Shown here one piece after another: positions 1-13,539 of a stretch of 64,000 bases of DNA. The notes below the pieces were generated by a model. It was given only the letters and a program-made list of their open reading frames with translations, ran no database searches and was not told the origin of the DNA. The translations under genes and the position numbers were made by a program. This stretch comes from Odontocerum albicorne (Eukaryota > Arthropoda > Insecta > Trichoptera > Odontoceridae): assembly GCA_949825065.1 (NCBI GenBank), contig OX463842.1:34154480-34218479 (forward strand). The letters run 5' to 3'. Positions within the stretch are counted from its first letter, which is position 1, and each line of letters starts with the position of its first letter.

Positions 1-920
1 TTTTTGAATGAATGTGTGTATGTAAAAAAAGGTTCAACCCATAAAACACATTTTATTTCAGTTTATCTCAAACCTTATAAATATCTAACACATGAAGTAC
101 ATTTTTTAAGATTCCCTCATATCTCGAAAAAATCTAATCAATTAATACTTCAACCCATACATCTAACTTAAAAATTCAACCCATAAAATATAAATTTTAA
201 GATTACCTCAAACCTCGTAAAAATCCTACTAATAGCAAATTTCTTTATTATTATCACAACATTCATTAAAACAACAATCCATATAGCACATTTGTTAAGA
301 TTTCATTAAACCTAATAAATAATCGAATCCATAAAACACATTTTTATGGTAACTTTGAAATTCATAAAACATTCAATCCATTAAAGACATTTCTTAAAGA
401 TTACTTTGAGCTTAATAAAAAATCTAGCCCACAAAACACACCTCTTAAGGTAACCTCAATTTTATGAATTAAATTTCACAAAAAATCTAATTCATAAAAT
501 ACATTTGTTTAAGATTATCTTAAACTTTAAATAAATTCAGCACATAAAACAACATTTTTAAGATTTCTTCAACCCTCATAAAAATATTCTACCCATAAAA
601 CACATTTTTTAAAATTACCTCAAATCTCACAAAAAAATGGAACCCATAAAACACATTTAGCTCATCTAAAACTTTATGAAAAAAATCAACCCATAAAACA
701 TATTTTTAAGATTATCTCAAACCTCGTAAAAATTCTACCTATATAACACATTTCTTAAAGACTACCTTAAAATTCATTAAAAAATTCAGTCCATAAAACA
801 CTTTTTATAAGATTACTTTAAACACATTTTTAAGATTACTTTAAACCTCATAAAAATCAAATACATAGAACACATATTTTAAGATTACCTCAGACTTCAT
901 AAAAAATCCATACCATAAAT
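1..920. repeat. Degenerate ~50-bp satellite-like tandem array
   Basis: About 17-18 imperfect copies of a unit containing CCATAAAACACATTTTTAAG followed by a 'attacctcaaacctcataaaaat' type segment. The recurring 'ccataaaacacat' core is spaced roughly 45-60 bases, with small indels. The array starts before the window, so its full size is unknown. A stray single copy of the motif sits near 4206-4260. No protein is encoded. Confidence 0.85.
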
Positions 921-2930
921 TGTGTATTGAATAATGGTAGGAATCAGTTTTCAAATTATCTCGTTTGTTAAAAGCATTTTCTAACGTTCGCTCAAATATC
1001 ACAAAGAAATAACGATGATATGATATTTTTTGTAGAAACATAATATGATATAATGTCGTTTTGACCGGGTTTGTGGAATATCTTTTTACGTTGGAATTAA
1101 ATCATGAAATACACATTTCCCCGATTTGATATGTTCACACATCAAGGATTGAGGTTTGATTATTTGATCGTTATAAAATATTTTTAAAATGTGTTCTTCA
1201 TTTTTAAAATAAAGCAAAAAATATTATTTTTGCAAATAAACGTCTAACATTTAGACTTTAAATACAACCTACGCTTGATCCTTTAAATTTTTCTTCCATA
1301 GAGACCAACAGGGATAAACAACTATGGGCTCGGATTCAGAAAGGGTTGTAAGAGTGCTTCGACGAGAAAACTAACAAAAAAATCCTGTGAGAACGATCTA
1401 TTTTATTAAATTTCTTAGACATGGATGCAAAAATCATGAAAAAGAGACATCATTATAACATACATACACGTATATACTGAATAATAATTCCTAAATATTT
1501 ATATAATTCACTTTGCTATCAAATAATAGACTGGCATTCAATTAAAATATGATTAATACGGATGCCATTGAACGAGGAAGATAACAAGGTAACTTTAACA
1601 ACAAAGAACTTAGAAACAACGATTTTTGAAAAAAATAATGCATACAAGGCAGAAAGGACATGGGGCCAAACTTTCCCGTCACGATATGCTCCCCCACCCC
1701 CCCCGTTCAGAATTAAGAAATTTCGTTCACTTTTCCAAAAAAATGTTTTCTTTGTCACAAGATTCCCACTCACGCTTGCATTGTAAATTTATTTAGTCAG
1801 ATTTTTGTCAACCCGTTCGATAAAAATGTCAAAACCACACTAATGCGTTATTTTTCATCCTTCTTAACACATCAGTTAAAATAATAAATAACAAATTCAA
1901 AAAAATATTATTTTAAGGATATAATATTTATAATTATAATATTGTATACTTCTAGAAAAAGTAAGACTTGTACATAACACCAGCTATAGAAAAGGGGAAA
2001 AAAAAACATTTATTACGCCTTAGTCTAAGGCCCTAAGATTAAGAAAATTAATAAAATAAGTTTGGTTTAATAAGAAATAGAACTTTCGTGAAAGTACATA
2101 CTTGTATATTGCAATGACGCAGAAATAATATATGCATTTTTTTTTTATCTAATAGCATTTTTAAAAATCAGTAAGACATAATGTAGAGGCAAATCATGTT
2201 TTAAAAGAGAGTACAGTAAATTTTTTATATACATCACAAAAAAATGTATATAACTGATTAAGAAACCTCGAAGAAATATAATGCTATTGGCAAAGATGAA
2301 TACTAATATTGAACCAATGGATGCAAAAATCCCTTCCTCTTTAAAATATTTCCATTGGGACAATAAATCACACATATTTCCGATAAAGCATGACACCAGT
2401 TAAACCTAAATATTGCTTTCGTAACAAATCGAGACCATATAACTTTTAAAAAGCCTCGAGGTAGGAGGTAGAAATGCGTGTCGCGGCAATGCTATAATTA
2501 GTAGAGTAGTAAAGTAATTTATTGTAAAGTATTATTATATGTAGTTCCTTAAGATTAAAGCCGAAACTTTTGGTGAATTACCAACATTTACTGACATGCA
2601 CTTTTAGTTTTTGAAGTTCGCTTTTATTGCAGTTTAAAGTTGGCACGGTGCGATTGGCACAGATTTACATTTATTTCGAATGAAACATTTACAGGAGCGA
2701 ATTTCCAACACGAAAATTCATTTTAGTCAATTTTTTCTAAGAAAAAAGCGATAAAACGACTGAATTTGTGCCATTTTATATTTACGAATATTATATATAA
2801 GTGAATGAAATTAATATTTTCTTTAGGAAGTTTGTCCTCTTAGTCGAGAATGGTGCTGATTTCATAAAGATAGAATAAACATAGCTGCAGCACATATGAT
2901 ACATGATATATGTTATGTACATGTAGGCAC
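921..2930. other. No recognisable gene; A+T-rich unique sequence
   Basis: I see no protein similarity, SINE head or terminal repeats here. A C-rich homopolymer run lies near 1690-1703. The short open frames look like chance. Confidence 0.5.
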
Positions 2931-3420
2931 TACAAATATGTGCATTCTATCTCTACCTGAGAAAGGATATCAGACTTCCAAAACGCGTCTTATACTGGAA
3001 AGTAATATGCATCGTCTGCGGGAGTCACTGAATTTATGTGGGACGTCTGAAAACATGAAGTGAGTTGCTCAGGATCGTGCAATCTGTTCTCGAGTTGACC
3101 TCGAGGCTCCTCAACAACTGATGAGAATTAGTTTGCTACGAATGTGCGTCAACGTGACCAGGCAACTTAGAGGGATCCACATAATTGTGCCTGCTGCGAA
3201 AGGGATACTCGTCTAGGATCGGGATTTTCTCTAACAAAATATCACATGGTTGAAGATGGAACATTGAGGGTATCCTCAACTATGAGGTCCAGCAACGATA
3301 TCGATGAGATCATAAGCCACACCGTGACCATTTACCCACTCGACTCACTTCACGAAGGACTCGAAGAGATTTACCAACCAACGCTAGGTGTTGAATGACT
3401 GGAATACTTACACGTGCGAA
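2931..3420. other. Unassigned segment, richer in G+C than its surroundings
   Basis: Roughly 490 bases are visibly less A+T-rich than both flanks. No long frame is open on either strand and I recognise no domain. It may be an old transposon remnant or an exon too decayed to read. Confidence 0.3.
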
Positions 3421-5730
3421 TACATAGAGAAGAGTAAGATACAAGAGACAAGTTTTGCGTCATTTGTATTACTAAAGAAATTATATATAGTTAATTCACT
3501 AATATTTCTTTTGAAATAGGCATATACGTTTAAATTTGTGTATATTCTTATTTCGTTCAAAAGTATTTTGTACCTCCTGCCAAATGCACTCTTTGCTCGG
3601 AATGTGTATATACTCGTGTATATATACGAGTATATACCCTTTTTAAGTGTGGGCACATAGTGCCATTCAGTATAATAAAATATTTGCAAGCATTACCTAT
3701 GGAAAATAATGAAGAAAGACATTTCGTCATTGAAGAGAGATTTAATATTATTTAAGTTGCAGTTTGAGTTACTCAACGAGAGTGAGAATCTTAAAGCGAC
3801 CGATAAGATGTTACAGAGGCTGACGGCATGGACAGTAAATATGACGTGTTGAAGGAGTGATGAACTGGAAATGCCGAAAGGCAACCCTGCAAGTTCCTGT
3901 TCGGAGAAACGCTGAACGTTTTCGGAAATAAATTGAGGAAGGTTGGGACAGTTTAGGCTGTTGTATAAAAATACAACACAAGAAAGATTTATTATATTTA
4001 ACTTACTTCACTTTCGAACAGTTTTGAGATATTACGGTAAATGATAGATTGGTATTTTATTACGTGTCATGTCAAAAAAAATATTTTGTTTGATATTTCA
4101 TTGCTTTCCACAAAAAGGATTAAGGTATGATTTTTCTGTATTTCAAATAAACCTTTAAAGCATAGGTTTTGTGGCTTTGTTATATTTTAGTAGACACGTT
4201 CATATGTGTAAATAATTCAACTCATAAAACACATATTTACAAAGTTTATTTTAAACTTTGAATGAATCAGCCCATCGTTCAAATATGTAAAAATATTGAT
4301 ACCTTTTGTATTATATGGTTCAATGTCATTATAATGAATTTCATAAAACCGTTTACATATACGAGGAGAATCTTTCGTCATTTAAATTTATCAAAACAAG
4401 TTTGTATTAGATCTCTTTCAAGTGGAGTATGATTTGGATTCTTCTGTTTCAAGGGTTAATTTTTGTATTTAAAAATCTGGAAAATATTTTAACTTAATTA
4501 CACATTTAAAAAAATCGTGAAATAAATTAAGTAATTTTAATTACATAAATTATACAAAATATGTTGGTTATATGTTTTGATAATTCTCTGGTTTAAAGAT
4601 TTTGGAATAAAATAAAAAAATAAAAGTAAAAATGGTAAATATTTTAAGGTCGTAAAAAATTTGTGACGGCTAAAAAAAGGAAAATGTAAAGCAAAATTTC
4701 TTTAAATAATATTCATAATAAAGTATATGAATGTAAAAATGTATGCCCGGATAGAAAGAAGTGGTTACCTTTTTTCTCCGCCTTCCTTAAAAGTCTTAAA
4801 CGACATTTTGTAGAAAACTAAAAAGAAAACGATTTTGACGCATCATTTTTAAACTGGATACAAATAAATAATTTATTTTTCTTAAATACTTAAAAACATA
4901 TTACCTGCATTTTGTTACACATTTCACTTTAAAAGATCTCTAAGAATTGTGTAAGGTAGATTCTAAGTGGCGGAATAATAATAAATTTGGAAGAAAAAAT
5001 ATCAATCCACCAATCCGGTGTCCGATGGATATGGAACCTGGGATGCCAAGATGCTAAGCAAGCATATTAACAACAGCGCATGTTTGAAGCGAAAGCAAAT
5101 TCAAAATATTTTCTTTCTTATTTTTTGTCTGGAGAAAACAAATAATTTATAAATAAAATGTCATTTATTTGTGAGGGAAAATTTGGGACAAAAGAGTGAA
5201 AGAAGGAAAAAGGAAAAAATGTCCTTCATGAGCACATTGGAACTAATTGACAAGATATAAAAACGTGAGAATGTTGACGGTGGCAAAACCTTTGTTACAG
5301 AAAATGATGATTATGATGAATGTCGAGGAAAATAACGTATCTCATGTGATAAGAATAGGATAAAAGATAATTTGGGAATATTCCATTAGGTCAACTTTTG
5401 ATACCGATTTTTCAAATGATGCGATGTTACAATAAGTTTGACAAATATTATATATCGATATGGTTAATTGCTATGATATACGAGTAAATAACCTTTCTGT
5501 ATTTTACTAAGCGGAATTATAGGAAACTATTTAAATGCAGCTATGTAAATAAATATTCACAAATTAAGGAACGATTTTTATTGCTTTTTAAATGTAAAAG
5601 AGGGCAACGTAAGGTTTTCTAGCAATTACTCACAACATATTGAGCAGTCCGCCAAAAAAATAAAAACATTTTTATATTGTATCTAAAACACCTCTCTTTT
5701 GTATTCGATAGAAAATAATTAAATAAATCA
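3421..5730. other. No recognisable gene; A+T-rich
   Basis: Nothing coding is supported. A palindromic pair of TACTCGT/TACGAGTA motifs lies at about 3610-3632, another TACGAGTA near 5479, and a diverged copy of the left-end satellite motif near 4206-4260. Confidence 0.5.
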
Positions 5731-6644
5731 AAAGGTATACCAATTCAACGTGGAGTCCGACAAAGTTGTATTTTGTCACTTATGTTATTCAATCTATACT
5801 CTGATATAGTTTTCAAGGAAGCACTATACGAGTATAACTTGAATCTGGGGGTCAAAGTGAATGGTGTATGCGTCAATAACATCAGGTACGCAGATAATAC
5901 GGTTGTTCTGGTGGACAGTATTGACGGCCTTCAAACGCTTATAGATAGAATTAATGAAGCCAGTGTGAAGCTGGGGCTGAACATGACCGTGAGTAAAACT
6001 AAGATCATGGTGTTTGGCGGCAGGATCACGTCTTACATTGAGCGGCGCTGATATGAAGGGAGTGAAAAATTTAAATACCTCGGAAATATCCTAGTGGAAG
6101 ACCTCGACCCAGAAACCGAAGTCAAGTGCAGAATAGAAACATCTCGTGCGGCTTTTAATAAAATGAGAAGCGTATTCTGCGATGATAATCTAAACTTTAA
6201 ATTTCGACAACGATTAGTCAAATGCTACGTCTGGTCAGTGTTATTATATGGAGTGGAATCATGGACCCTCAAAGTTGGTAGTATGCACCAACTGGAAGCA
6301 TTCGAAATGTGGATACGCGGGAGAGTGCTACGGATGCCCTGGACGGATATGGTCAGCAACACAAGGGTTCTTCAAAAAGCCAAAGTTGATAGAGAGTTGC
6401 TGACTAATATTAAAATGCGAAAGGTGTCCTATTTGGGTCATGTACTTAGAGGAGAAAAGTAAAATTACTGCACCTGATCATCCAAGGCAAAATAAAGCGT
6501 CGAATAGCTGTTGCCAGGAGGCAAATCTCCTGGCTCCTTTATATACGTGATTGAACTGGCATAAGGAGCGTTGAGGATCTTTTTCGGGCTGCCGGGGACA
6601 AAGATGATTACTCTCAGGTGATAGTCAACGTTGGGTGGACCTGA
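5731..6644 (+). pseudogene. Non-LTR retrotransposon reverse transcriptase, 5'-truncated and inactivated
   Basis: The frame read from about 5731 (GIPIQRGVRQSCILS, then a MLFNLYSD-like motif) is the palm and C-terminal half of a reverse transcriptase of the endonuclease-RT type common in arthropods (RTE-like or related). Seen directly: the catalytic box reads Y-A-D-N rather than YADD (about 5896-5907), which should abolish polymerase activity. There is an in-frame TGA at 6049-6051. The same frame resumes with a KFKYLGN segment, an ATG-like point at 6094 and a YGVESWTLK motif. A TAA at 6460-6462 marks a one-base deletion; the tail continues one frame over with a second in-frame TGA at 6552-6554 (a Trp position in relatives), ending at 6642-6644. 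The 5' half (endonuclease, fingers) is missing, as after incomplete reverse transcription. It makes no product. Confidence 0.88.
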
Positions 6645-8359
6645 TATAACACTAGGAAGAAGGCGAAAATAATGGCAGACAGACCAGCAAAACTACTGAC
6701 CACCAAAAGATCTGCATCGGTAAAATATCTATTGCTATATTAAAAGAAAAATCAAAAATATATCAGCTACTTGTTGACTCTCAAAAACCTCAGTATTAAG
6801 AGTTCGATATGATTACCTTGGTTTCAATAAAATAATTTTAGTTAAAAAAAATCTTCAAGATATATTAGAAACGGAATGAGAACTGAGAAAACTACTTTCA
6901 ACGAAACAATTAGAGCCATCTAAAAGATGTAAAAAAGTTACTTACCTCGTTAGAGCTAGAATGTATACGTTCATGAAATGTTTAATTAGGGACTAACTAA
7001 AAGGTTTTCCCGGAAAGAATTTTAAGTTCATTATTAGCTTCAGTTATCTAAAGGTTCGAGTGCTTGTTAAATATTCTGGCATCCCGAACAATATTTTTAG
7101 CGAGTTTCATTGAATTAAGCTGTTGCTGTGTTCTATAGATTCTTAAAAACCTCATCTGGATAATGTTTGTGACAAAACGACGTAAAATAAAACTTTTTGT
7201 TTTTGAATTCATATTATTAATTTTAAAGTGAAAATACCGATATAAACAAATTTACTTTTGGAGCAAAAACGTGTCTATGGAACTTAAACTCGACCAAATC
7301 TCTCGGATACAGAGAAATTCATTGTATTTTTATGAAAGATTATTGAAACAATTGCTATTTGCTGATGGTGTCCATTGATTTTTTAAGCTATTATTATGTG
7401 CTACTAAAAAATGTAGTATATTAAAAAGTTTAGTGATTTCTTCTTTATTTGATTTAAACCACATGGATTTGAGGGTTTCTGAAAAAAATAATAACACATT
7501 ATACAATTAATTGGTTTTTGGCATGAAAAAATATTGAATTTAGATTCTTACTTTTTGTGTTATTATAATGAGATAAGGTCAAATTTGATTTCAATTAACT
7601 CATACATGCGAAATGTCATATAAGTAGGATGGTTCTTACGCATAATACTTTAATTTCTGGGCGCCACAAATTCTGAAACCTGCTCTCGTGGATCTCAGGC
7701 AAATATTACGCCACCGCACGCATATGGGGATGCTTCAGAAAGTTAAACAAGTTTGTCAAATTATAAACCCCTTTTCTCCGAATTGAAGATACAAAAACAC
7801 GAAAAATTCTGTTGGTACGTGTGTTCTTCAATTAAACACGTGTTATGAATAATATCATTTGAACATTGCATATTTTTTCAGGCAAGATCATTTCATTTCT
7901 GCCTATGAGAGAACTATTGACATCTTCAGAAGTAAACATATTCTTAAGTATACTTAGTTATAATTCCTCTCCACGAGTTCTTAGTACGGCGTTTCCAAAA
8001 TATATTTGGTCGCGAAAAGGACTTAGTTGCGAAAAAACTTTCAGATATTTAAATTTATTTTAAATGGAGAATATTTGAACATTCTAATTTGTGATATCGG
8101 TTAATAATGAAAATCATATTCGCAAAAATGTAGAGGTGATGATTTACATATAAGTAAGTGTGTTGTTTAAGAATTTAGTATTTAATTCTGTGAAAAAGAT
8201 GCCAAAAATAATTAAACGTGGGTATATTGCTAGATAAATTTTTTGTAACAGTTTCCTAACTCGACGAATAATTGATTTTTTTTTTGATATTATGTATTAT
8301 CTGGGAGATTATTTAACGGAACACAGTTCTTCTTGATCCTTGTTGTGTTGTCAAGTGCT
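6645..8359. other. No recognisable gene; A+T-rich
   Basis: The first ~80 bases probably belong to the 3' untranslated part of the preceding retrotransposon. After that I see no coding, SINE or terminal-repeat signal. Confidence 0.45.
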
Positions 8360-8650
8360 GATATATCGATCGTCCAGTTCATTACCCAGACAACTCCAAA
8401 TAACCTGTTTTGCGATAATGAGAAAAGCAATATTATAATTGTCACCATAAATCAAATACTATTAATTTTTGCCCGAGTTTTATATATTTTATCAATAGAT
8501 GTTGATAAAATCTATTGATAAAATATATAAAACTCGGGCAAAAATGAATAATATTTGATTTATGGTGACGATTATAATATTGCTTTTCTTATTATCGCAA
8601 AACAGGTTATTTGGAATAGTCTCAGTAATGAACTGGACTATCGATATATC
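8360..8650. repeat. Long inverted repeat: two 141-bp arms, 9-base loop
   Basis: Bases 8360-8500 pair with 8510-8650 without an indel and with only about ten mismatches, around the loop 8501-8509. The centre reads TATCAATAGAT...ATCTATTGATA. Both strands therefore carry nearly the same short open frame (8333-8518 plus, 8492-8704 minus), an automatic result of the symmetry rather than evidence of two genes. The transcript of either strand would fold into a ~290-nt hairpin. No target-site duplication is evident at the ends, so I cannot say whether it is a foldback transposon or a local inverted duplication. Confidence 0.92.
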
Positions 8651-10544
8651 TGGTGAAAGAAAAATGCTAGTGCTTAGTCCGAGGGAACAAAAGTAAAAAT
8701 TCAAAAACTACAATTTTCGATGATAAGTAATCAAGTCATTGTTCTTTGGGCTACGAAACTATGAAGTTTTTAGTATTTTTCAATTATTTGTACAGCGAAG
8801 GAACCGTTATGTTCTGTTAATATTATTTTGCGTTTCATTTCATTAGCAATTTCTATTTTCCTCAAGATAAACTCAACTTTCTTTTATAACACGGACTTTC
8901 TCTTCCATCAGGCGATGAGAGACCCTTTTGTTTACCAGCACACCACACCTCATTCTACACATCTTAATTAGCTGTTAACTCGGCGTGACTGTGAAGCGAG
9001 CTGTCAAGAGTTATAAGATGTACACCATCCTTATTTACGTTTAAAAGAGAACTGAAAAAATGTTACATTACTCAGAATGTGAATTAATTAAAATTTTCCT
9101 AAGTTTCCCTTACTTATCCTTCAACAAATTCCTTTCTTCTACTTCTACCATTTATGTTTAGAGGGTTGTTATGTATTAGTTTTTTTTACTTAAATTGAAA
9201 TCAATGTTTTTTTGTATTATCTGTAGAAGATTTGATGTATCCGAGATAAGCTGGTTGGTAAGGAGAAATTGCTGTAAAGTAATAAAGCCACCAAATGTAC
9301 CATGTGCACAAAATTATGAAAAAAAAAATAGAATATTTAGACCTGATATACGTTGTAATTTACATATATTTCGTTGCTACTTTAGATGAAAAAAAAACTG
9401 TTTTTTTCTTTTATCAAGTTTGAGTCTTTGTTTTTTTAAGAAGTTAAAAAATAGCTTCATTTATAACCAAAATATACAAGTTCAAAAGGAAAACGTTTTT
9501 TAGACAGACAATCATAAAAAGAGATCTAAGGAGGTTATATAATTAATGCATTTTACAGAGCTTTGAAATTGCTTAAAAATATGTATTTATTAGAAGAACC
9601 ATCACAAGAAATCTCATATATGATACATATGATTTCATATAATTAGAAGAACCATCACAAGAAATCTCATATATGATACATATGTTTTCATATAATCGAA
9701 TTCAGCAAGCGAGATTATTGCAGTAAATGTTTAAATAATTCAATGTAAAATTGTTGAATTAGGTTTGAAATTGTCAAAAAGTTTCCCTGTGGATAATTTG
9801 AAGTTATTTCAACATATTCTGGATCTTGCGAGGTAGCAGTAATACGTCAAACTGGATAAATTGTCGACTCGGAAAGAAGTTGTCCTAAGAACGAGTCGTT
9901 TTACTTGGATCCCATTTGAATTTGAAAAGTTTTATTGATTTGATTTCCTTCCGTAGTGAAAGAAAAACTGAGGCCCGGGAATAATGTTTTTTTAAAATCT
10001 GTTTTAATGACATTTAAAGTAATATTTTTTATAATTGTAAACGATCATTTAGTATTTTCTTCACTTCACTTATAAAATCAGTAGTAAATTACAACATATT
10101 ATTATTATAAATGATAAGTTACTTAAGCCTCCGAACATTGATTTTTTTTTCACATTGTTATTATAGTTCACATATAAATTAGTCAATCCCTGTCTAATTT
10201 ATTTTGATATACAATCGGATGTCTACGTGAGTTCCAATAAAAATATCACTTTACACCGTAAAATAAAATATAACTAATGGTCGAGATATAATAGTAAAAT
10301 GTAACATCTAAAAAAATGGGTGCAATTAAATAGATGACATTTGAAATATGCGAAAAAAATCAAACTCGACAATGATGAGTGTACAATAGATCTACGAGTA
10401 GTTTGAATTGTGTCAAGTGTAAGAACTTTAGTCGTAGGAAATAATAAATACTCGTACGTTTACTTTTTTATTGAAAATAAAACGTAATACCGATTTTTTA
10501 AGCGTAGAAATGCATAACGTGAAATCTAGAATATAAGATTTATT
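8651..10544. other. No recognisable gene; contains one short tandem duplication
   Basis: No coding signal found. The only structure is the duplication listed at 9589-9695, plus TACGAGTA-type octamers near 10393 and 10451. Confidence 0.45.
9589..9695. repeat. 53-bp unit duplicated in tandem
   Basis: Two almost identical 53-bp copies containing TTAGAAGAACCATCACAAG and a palindromic ATATGATACATAT stretch. One base differs (gatttc against gttttc), so the duplication looks recent. Confidence 0.9.
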
Positions 10545-10905
10545 TTATCAAATACTATTTATTCCACTTTTTGTAACGGTATAACCCTACGACGACTGTC
10601 TGCCAATCCGGGGTTCGATCCCCGCTGGAACCCAGATTTTTTTAAATAGGATTTCAGTCTGGTTAACACTTAGAGCCTATAAAACATATTTCTGGTTGGT
10701 TGGAAGAGATTGCCACATGGCAATAAACTCGCCAGGTAAAAAAAACCCCTAACGGTTTCAAGGCGTTCACCTCATCATCAGGGAAGGGAAGCACAAACAA
10801 GTCTTGTTTGTGCTCCCCTGATGATGAGGTGAAAGCCTTGAAACCGGTAGAGTTATACCATTACAAAAAGTGGAATAAACAGTGTTTGATAAAACAAATT
10901 ACAAT
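10545..10905. mobile_element. Two Penelope-like element termini in inverted orientation
   Basis: The right arm (10803-10905) contains TGATGATGAGGTGAAAGCC, then TTGAAACCGGT and TTACAAAAAGTGGAATAAAC. The left arm carries the same sequence inverted (10545-10586 and 10746-10801), interrupted by a SINE. The symmetry centre is base 10802. The same terminal sequence follows the Penelope-like GIY-YIG remnant at 56910-57015, which is why I assign it to that family. Removing the SINE leaves a palindrome with arms of about 100 bases. Inverted terminal copies are a known outcome of Penelope-like integration. Each arm carries a hammerhead-like core: CTGATGA at 10818-10824 with GAAAC at 10840-10844, and mirrored at about 10775-10781 and 10754-10758. 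Confidence 0.7.
10588..10745 (+). mobile_element. SINE-A copy inserted in the left arm of the inverted Penelope termini
   Basis: A tRNA-like head with a B-box match (GGGTTCGATCC at 10610-10620) is followed by the family body: a 'cagtctggtt' motif, 'tttctggttggttgg', then 'gattgccacatggcaata' and 'gccaggt', ending in an A-run. The first part of the tRNA head is missing. Short AACCCTA/AACCCCTA sequences on either side may be its target duplication. Confidence 0.85.
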
Positions 10906-13539
10906 GTCTTTAAACCTCCATAATGTTAATGCCTTAACTATAAATAATCGATTTATTTTTGTCTGAAACCTATTTAAGTATGACATTTAAATCAGTAATA
11001 TATTGAATGAAATTTTTTTTTATGAAGATAAATGATTTATTTTTATAAAGAGTGAACAAAAGATTCCTTTATGAAGAAAGGGTGAGAAAAATATTAATTG
11101 AAAAGGCTTTAGTGTGAATTAAATTAAAAGAGACATTTTAATTACTTTATTTAAGTGACTTAATCCTTGGCTCTATTTGATGAAAGTTTTATGTACAAAA
11201 TTGAATGAAAAACAGAATTAGAATAAGCACCGAGTGATTTATATTATTTTATACTGTTTTGCTCACTGGATTATTGATGGAAAGAAACATTGAAGATTTT
11301 TAATCATATCGACTTTCAGTTAGAATTTAAACTGAGAAAGTATTATCTATCAGTTTTAATAAAACCTAATGAACTTATTGGAAAATAAAATAAATATAAT
11401 AGCTATTAGCTGTATGTACGGACACTGGAATAGCAAGGGTAGTTTTTAAAGGTATAGAAAAAAATAGGAGGCCAAGAACGATTAAATAATGGTTTAATAT
11501 AGTATCAACACAACAACATTCCATATAGTCGAGAGCATGATGGCTTCCACAGGGCGTTTTCAGTAAGTGAGCGAGCGAACAAATGTCTAGGTTACATTGT
11601 TCGCTTTGTGAAAACGGAGAAGATAATTTTGTTTGAATTTCGAATGAATATAATGCTCTCAGCCTTTTCTACCAAAGCAACCTTCGTAGATATACTATAT
11701 GTCCAGTAGTAGTATTATTTTATCCGTCTTCTAAATATAACAATAACTAGAAATGAAACAATTTAAACATGGGCATAATTATTTCAAATTTGTGAGACCC
11801 CAAGACCCTGAAGATTATTTATGTTCATATTAAATTTATCATACGGAATCAATGTCAAATGAGTAAATTATTCAATAACTAATGTCAAATAGAGGGTAAT
11901 ATTCTGTAGAAGTATGTGAAACAAATAAGAAACCCCGTTACGATAAATATATCGACGGTTTCTTTAAAATTAACTTTTTAAAACAGAAAGTGTAAGAATT
12001 CAGAGATTTCGAAGGATCTCTATGAAAAGGTGTATGAATGTAGTGAAGTCGAAAGGTGTATATCACGTTATATATGTCCAGGATTAGAAAATAACGTATG
12101 TGCTTTAAGAAAATGTTTCAGGTATCAACTTATTTATATTTTAAATATATACACTGAAACTAATTTTAATATTGAAATAAATAAACACCAATATAAAAAG
12201 TAAAATATTCAATACGTTGTTAAGAAAGCTTTTAAAAAAATAGTTAAGCAACTAAAAAAGTAAAAAAATCCCTCTTAAATTATCATAATGTAAAAAATAA
12301 GATTTTTCAATTACAAACATCAGAATAACATTAAATAAAAATAGGCTTTAAGTATTAAAATCACGGAAAGTAAATTCTTCCGATTATTGAAAAATAGCTC
12401 CATCAACACGTCTATTGTTTTCGAGTCTTTATATAGTTTACAAAACAATAAAATGTCTTTCAAAAGTAATACAAGTAAACAGCTTACCCTACGCACCGCC
12501 GGAGTTGCTGAATGTAATACGCTCCAAGAAGTCAAATAACTTCTTCAAAACTTCTCTCGAGTATCCTTATTATTTATTTATTTATCCCCACTGAACTTTT
12601 CTCCGAATCTCCTTTTCTATTTAATTTGATGACGAATATTGTCCCATCCTTCCATTTACTTTCGGCGATGTTTTCTCATTTTCATATTCCTTTTGAGTCA
12701 TTTAATACACTTTGATTAAGTGTACTTAATCAAACGGAAAAGTTTCCAAGTTTATTTCTAATACTAATAACATTAAAAACTTTTATTGTTTTGTACAAGT
12801 TTAATCTTATGGTCGTTCTAATCAATTAAAAAGTTTTTACTGTGATCCAAAAGCTCTATCGTTCGTACACGACATTTATTTCAATTAAGTTCACTTCTCT
12901 AAGTACTTCTTTCATTTGAACAAAGCTAGTGTTACACAAAAACAGTAAAGCTTGCACGCTTAATGCGAATTATCGAAATAGAAGTGTACAAATATTTCAA
13001 GTAATAAATAATTTTATTTTTTTATATATATTTGTTTCTGTAAATTAAGTAAACAAACAAGACGACACCATTTTTTTTAATTATCTCAAATTTAATACCC
13101 AAAAAGGAATGTTAAAATTTCAAATGTTTTTTTTATGTATGAGTGCTTCTCAATAAAATAATCTATGTCAAACATCTCATGAAAAAATGATTGTTTGAAA
13201 CAGTTCATATTAATTTATTTTTGTTCATGCATTGATTGATATTTTTCATCAAATCTGTTTTTATAAACATTTCGACTATTTGATAAATCGACAAAAAATT
13301 ACTATAAACATTTATAAGAGAAACTATTAAATATGTGTATAATACCTGTATTTGAATTAATATGTAAAATTAGACCTATATTAAAAAAATATATTTTTTC
13401 ATAACTAATATAAAACTTTCGTCTCAATAAAATTTAAGAAACGCATTTATAAACTTTTCAGTTTGAATTGCAATTGTCAAAAGAAAGTTTTCAGACCACG
13501 TGCTTTCACGAAATGTGTTTGAAGTAAACTTCAAATATA
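10906..13539. other. No recognisable gene; A+T-rich
   Basis: I find no protein similarity or repeat family here. A short perfect inverted repeat (TTGATTAAGT-GT-ACTTAATCAA) lies near 12712-12735. Confidence 0.45.

Noticed and set aside
1562..1786. Plus-strand frame with a poly-Pro run
   Set aside because: The proline run comes from a C homopolymer; the rest is not protein-like and the antisense frame is equally open.
8333..8704. Pair of similar plus and minus open frames
   Set aside because: They are the same sequence read from the two arms of the inverted repeat. The symmetry explains the match, and the peptide has no known relative.
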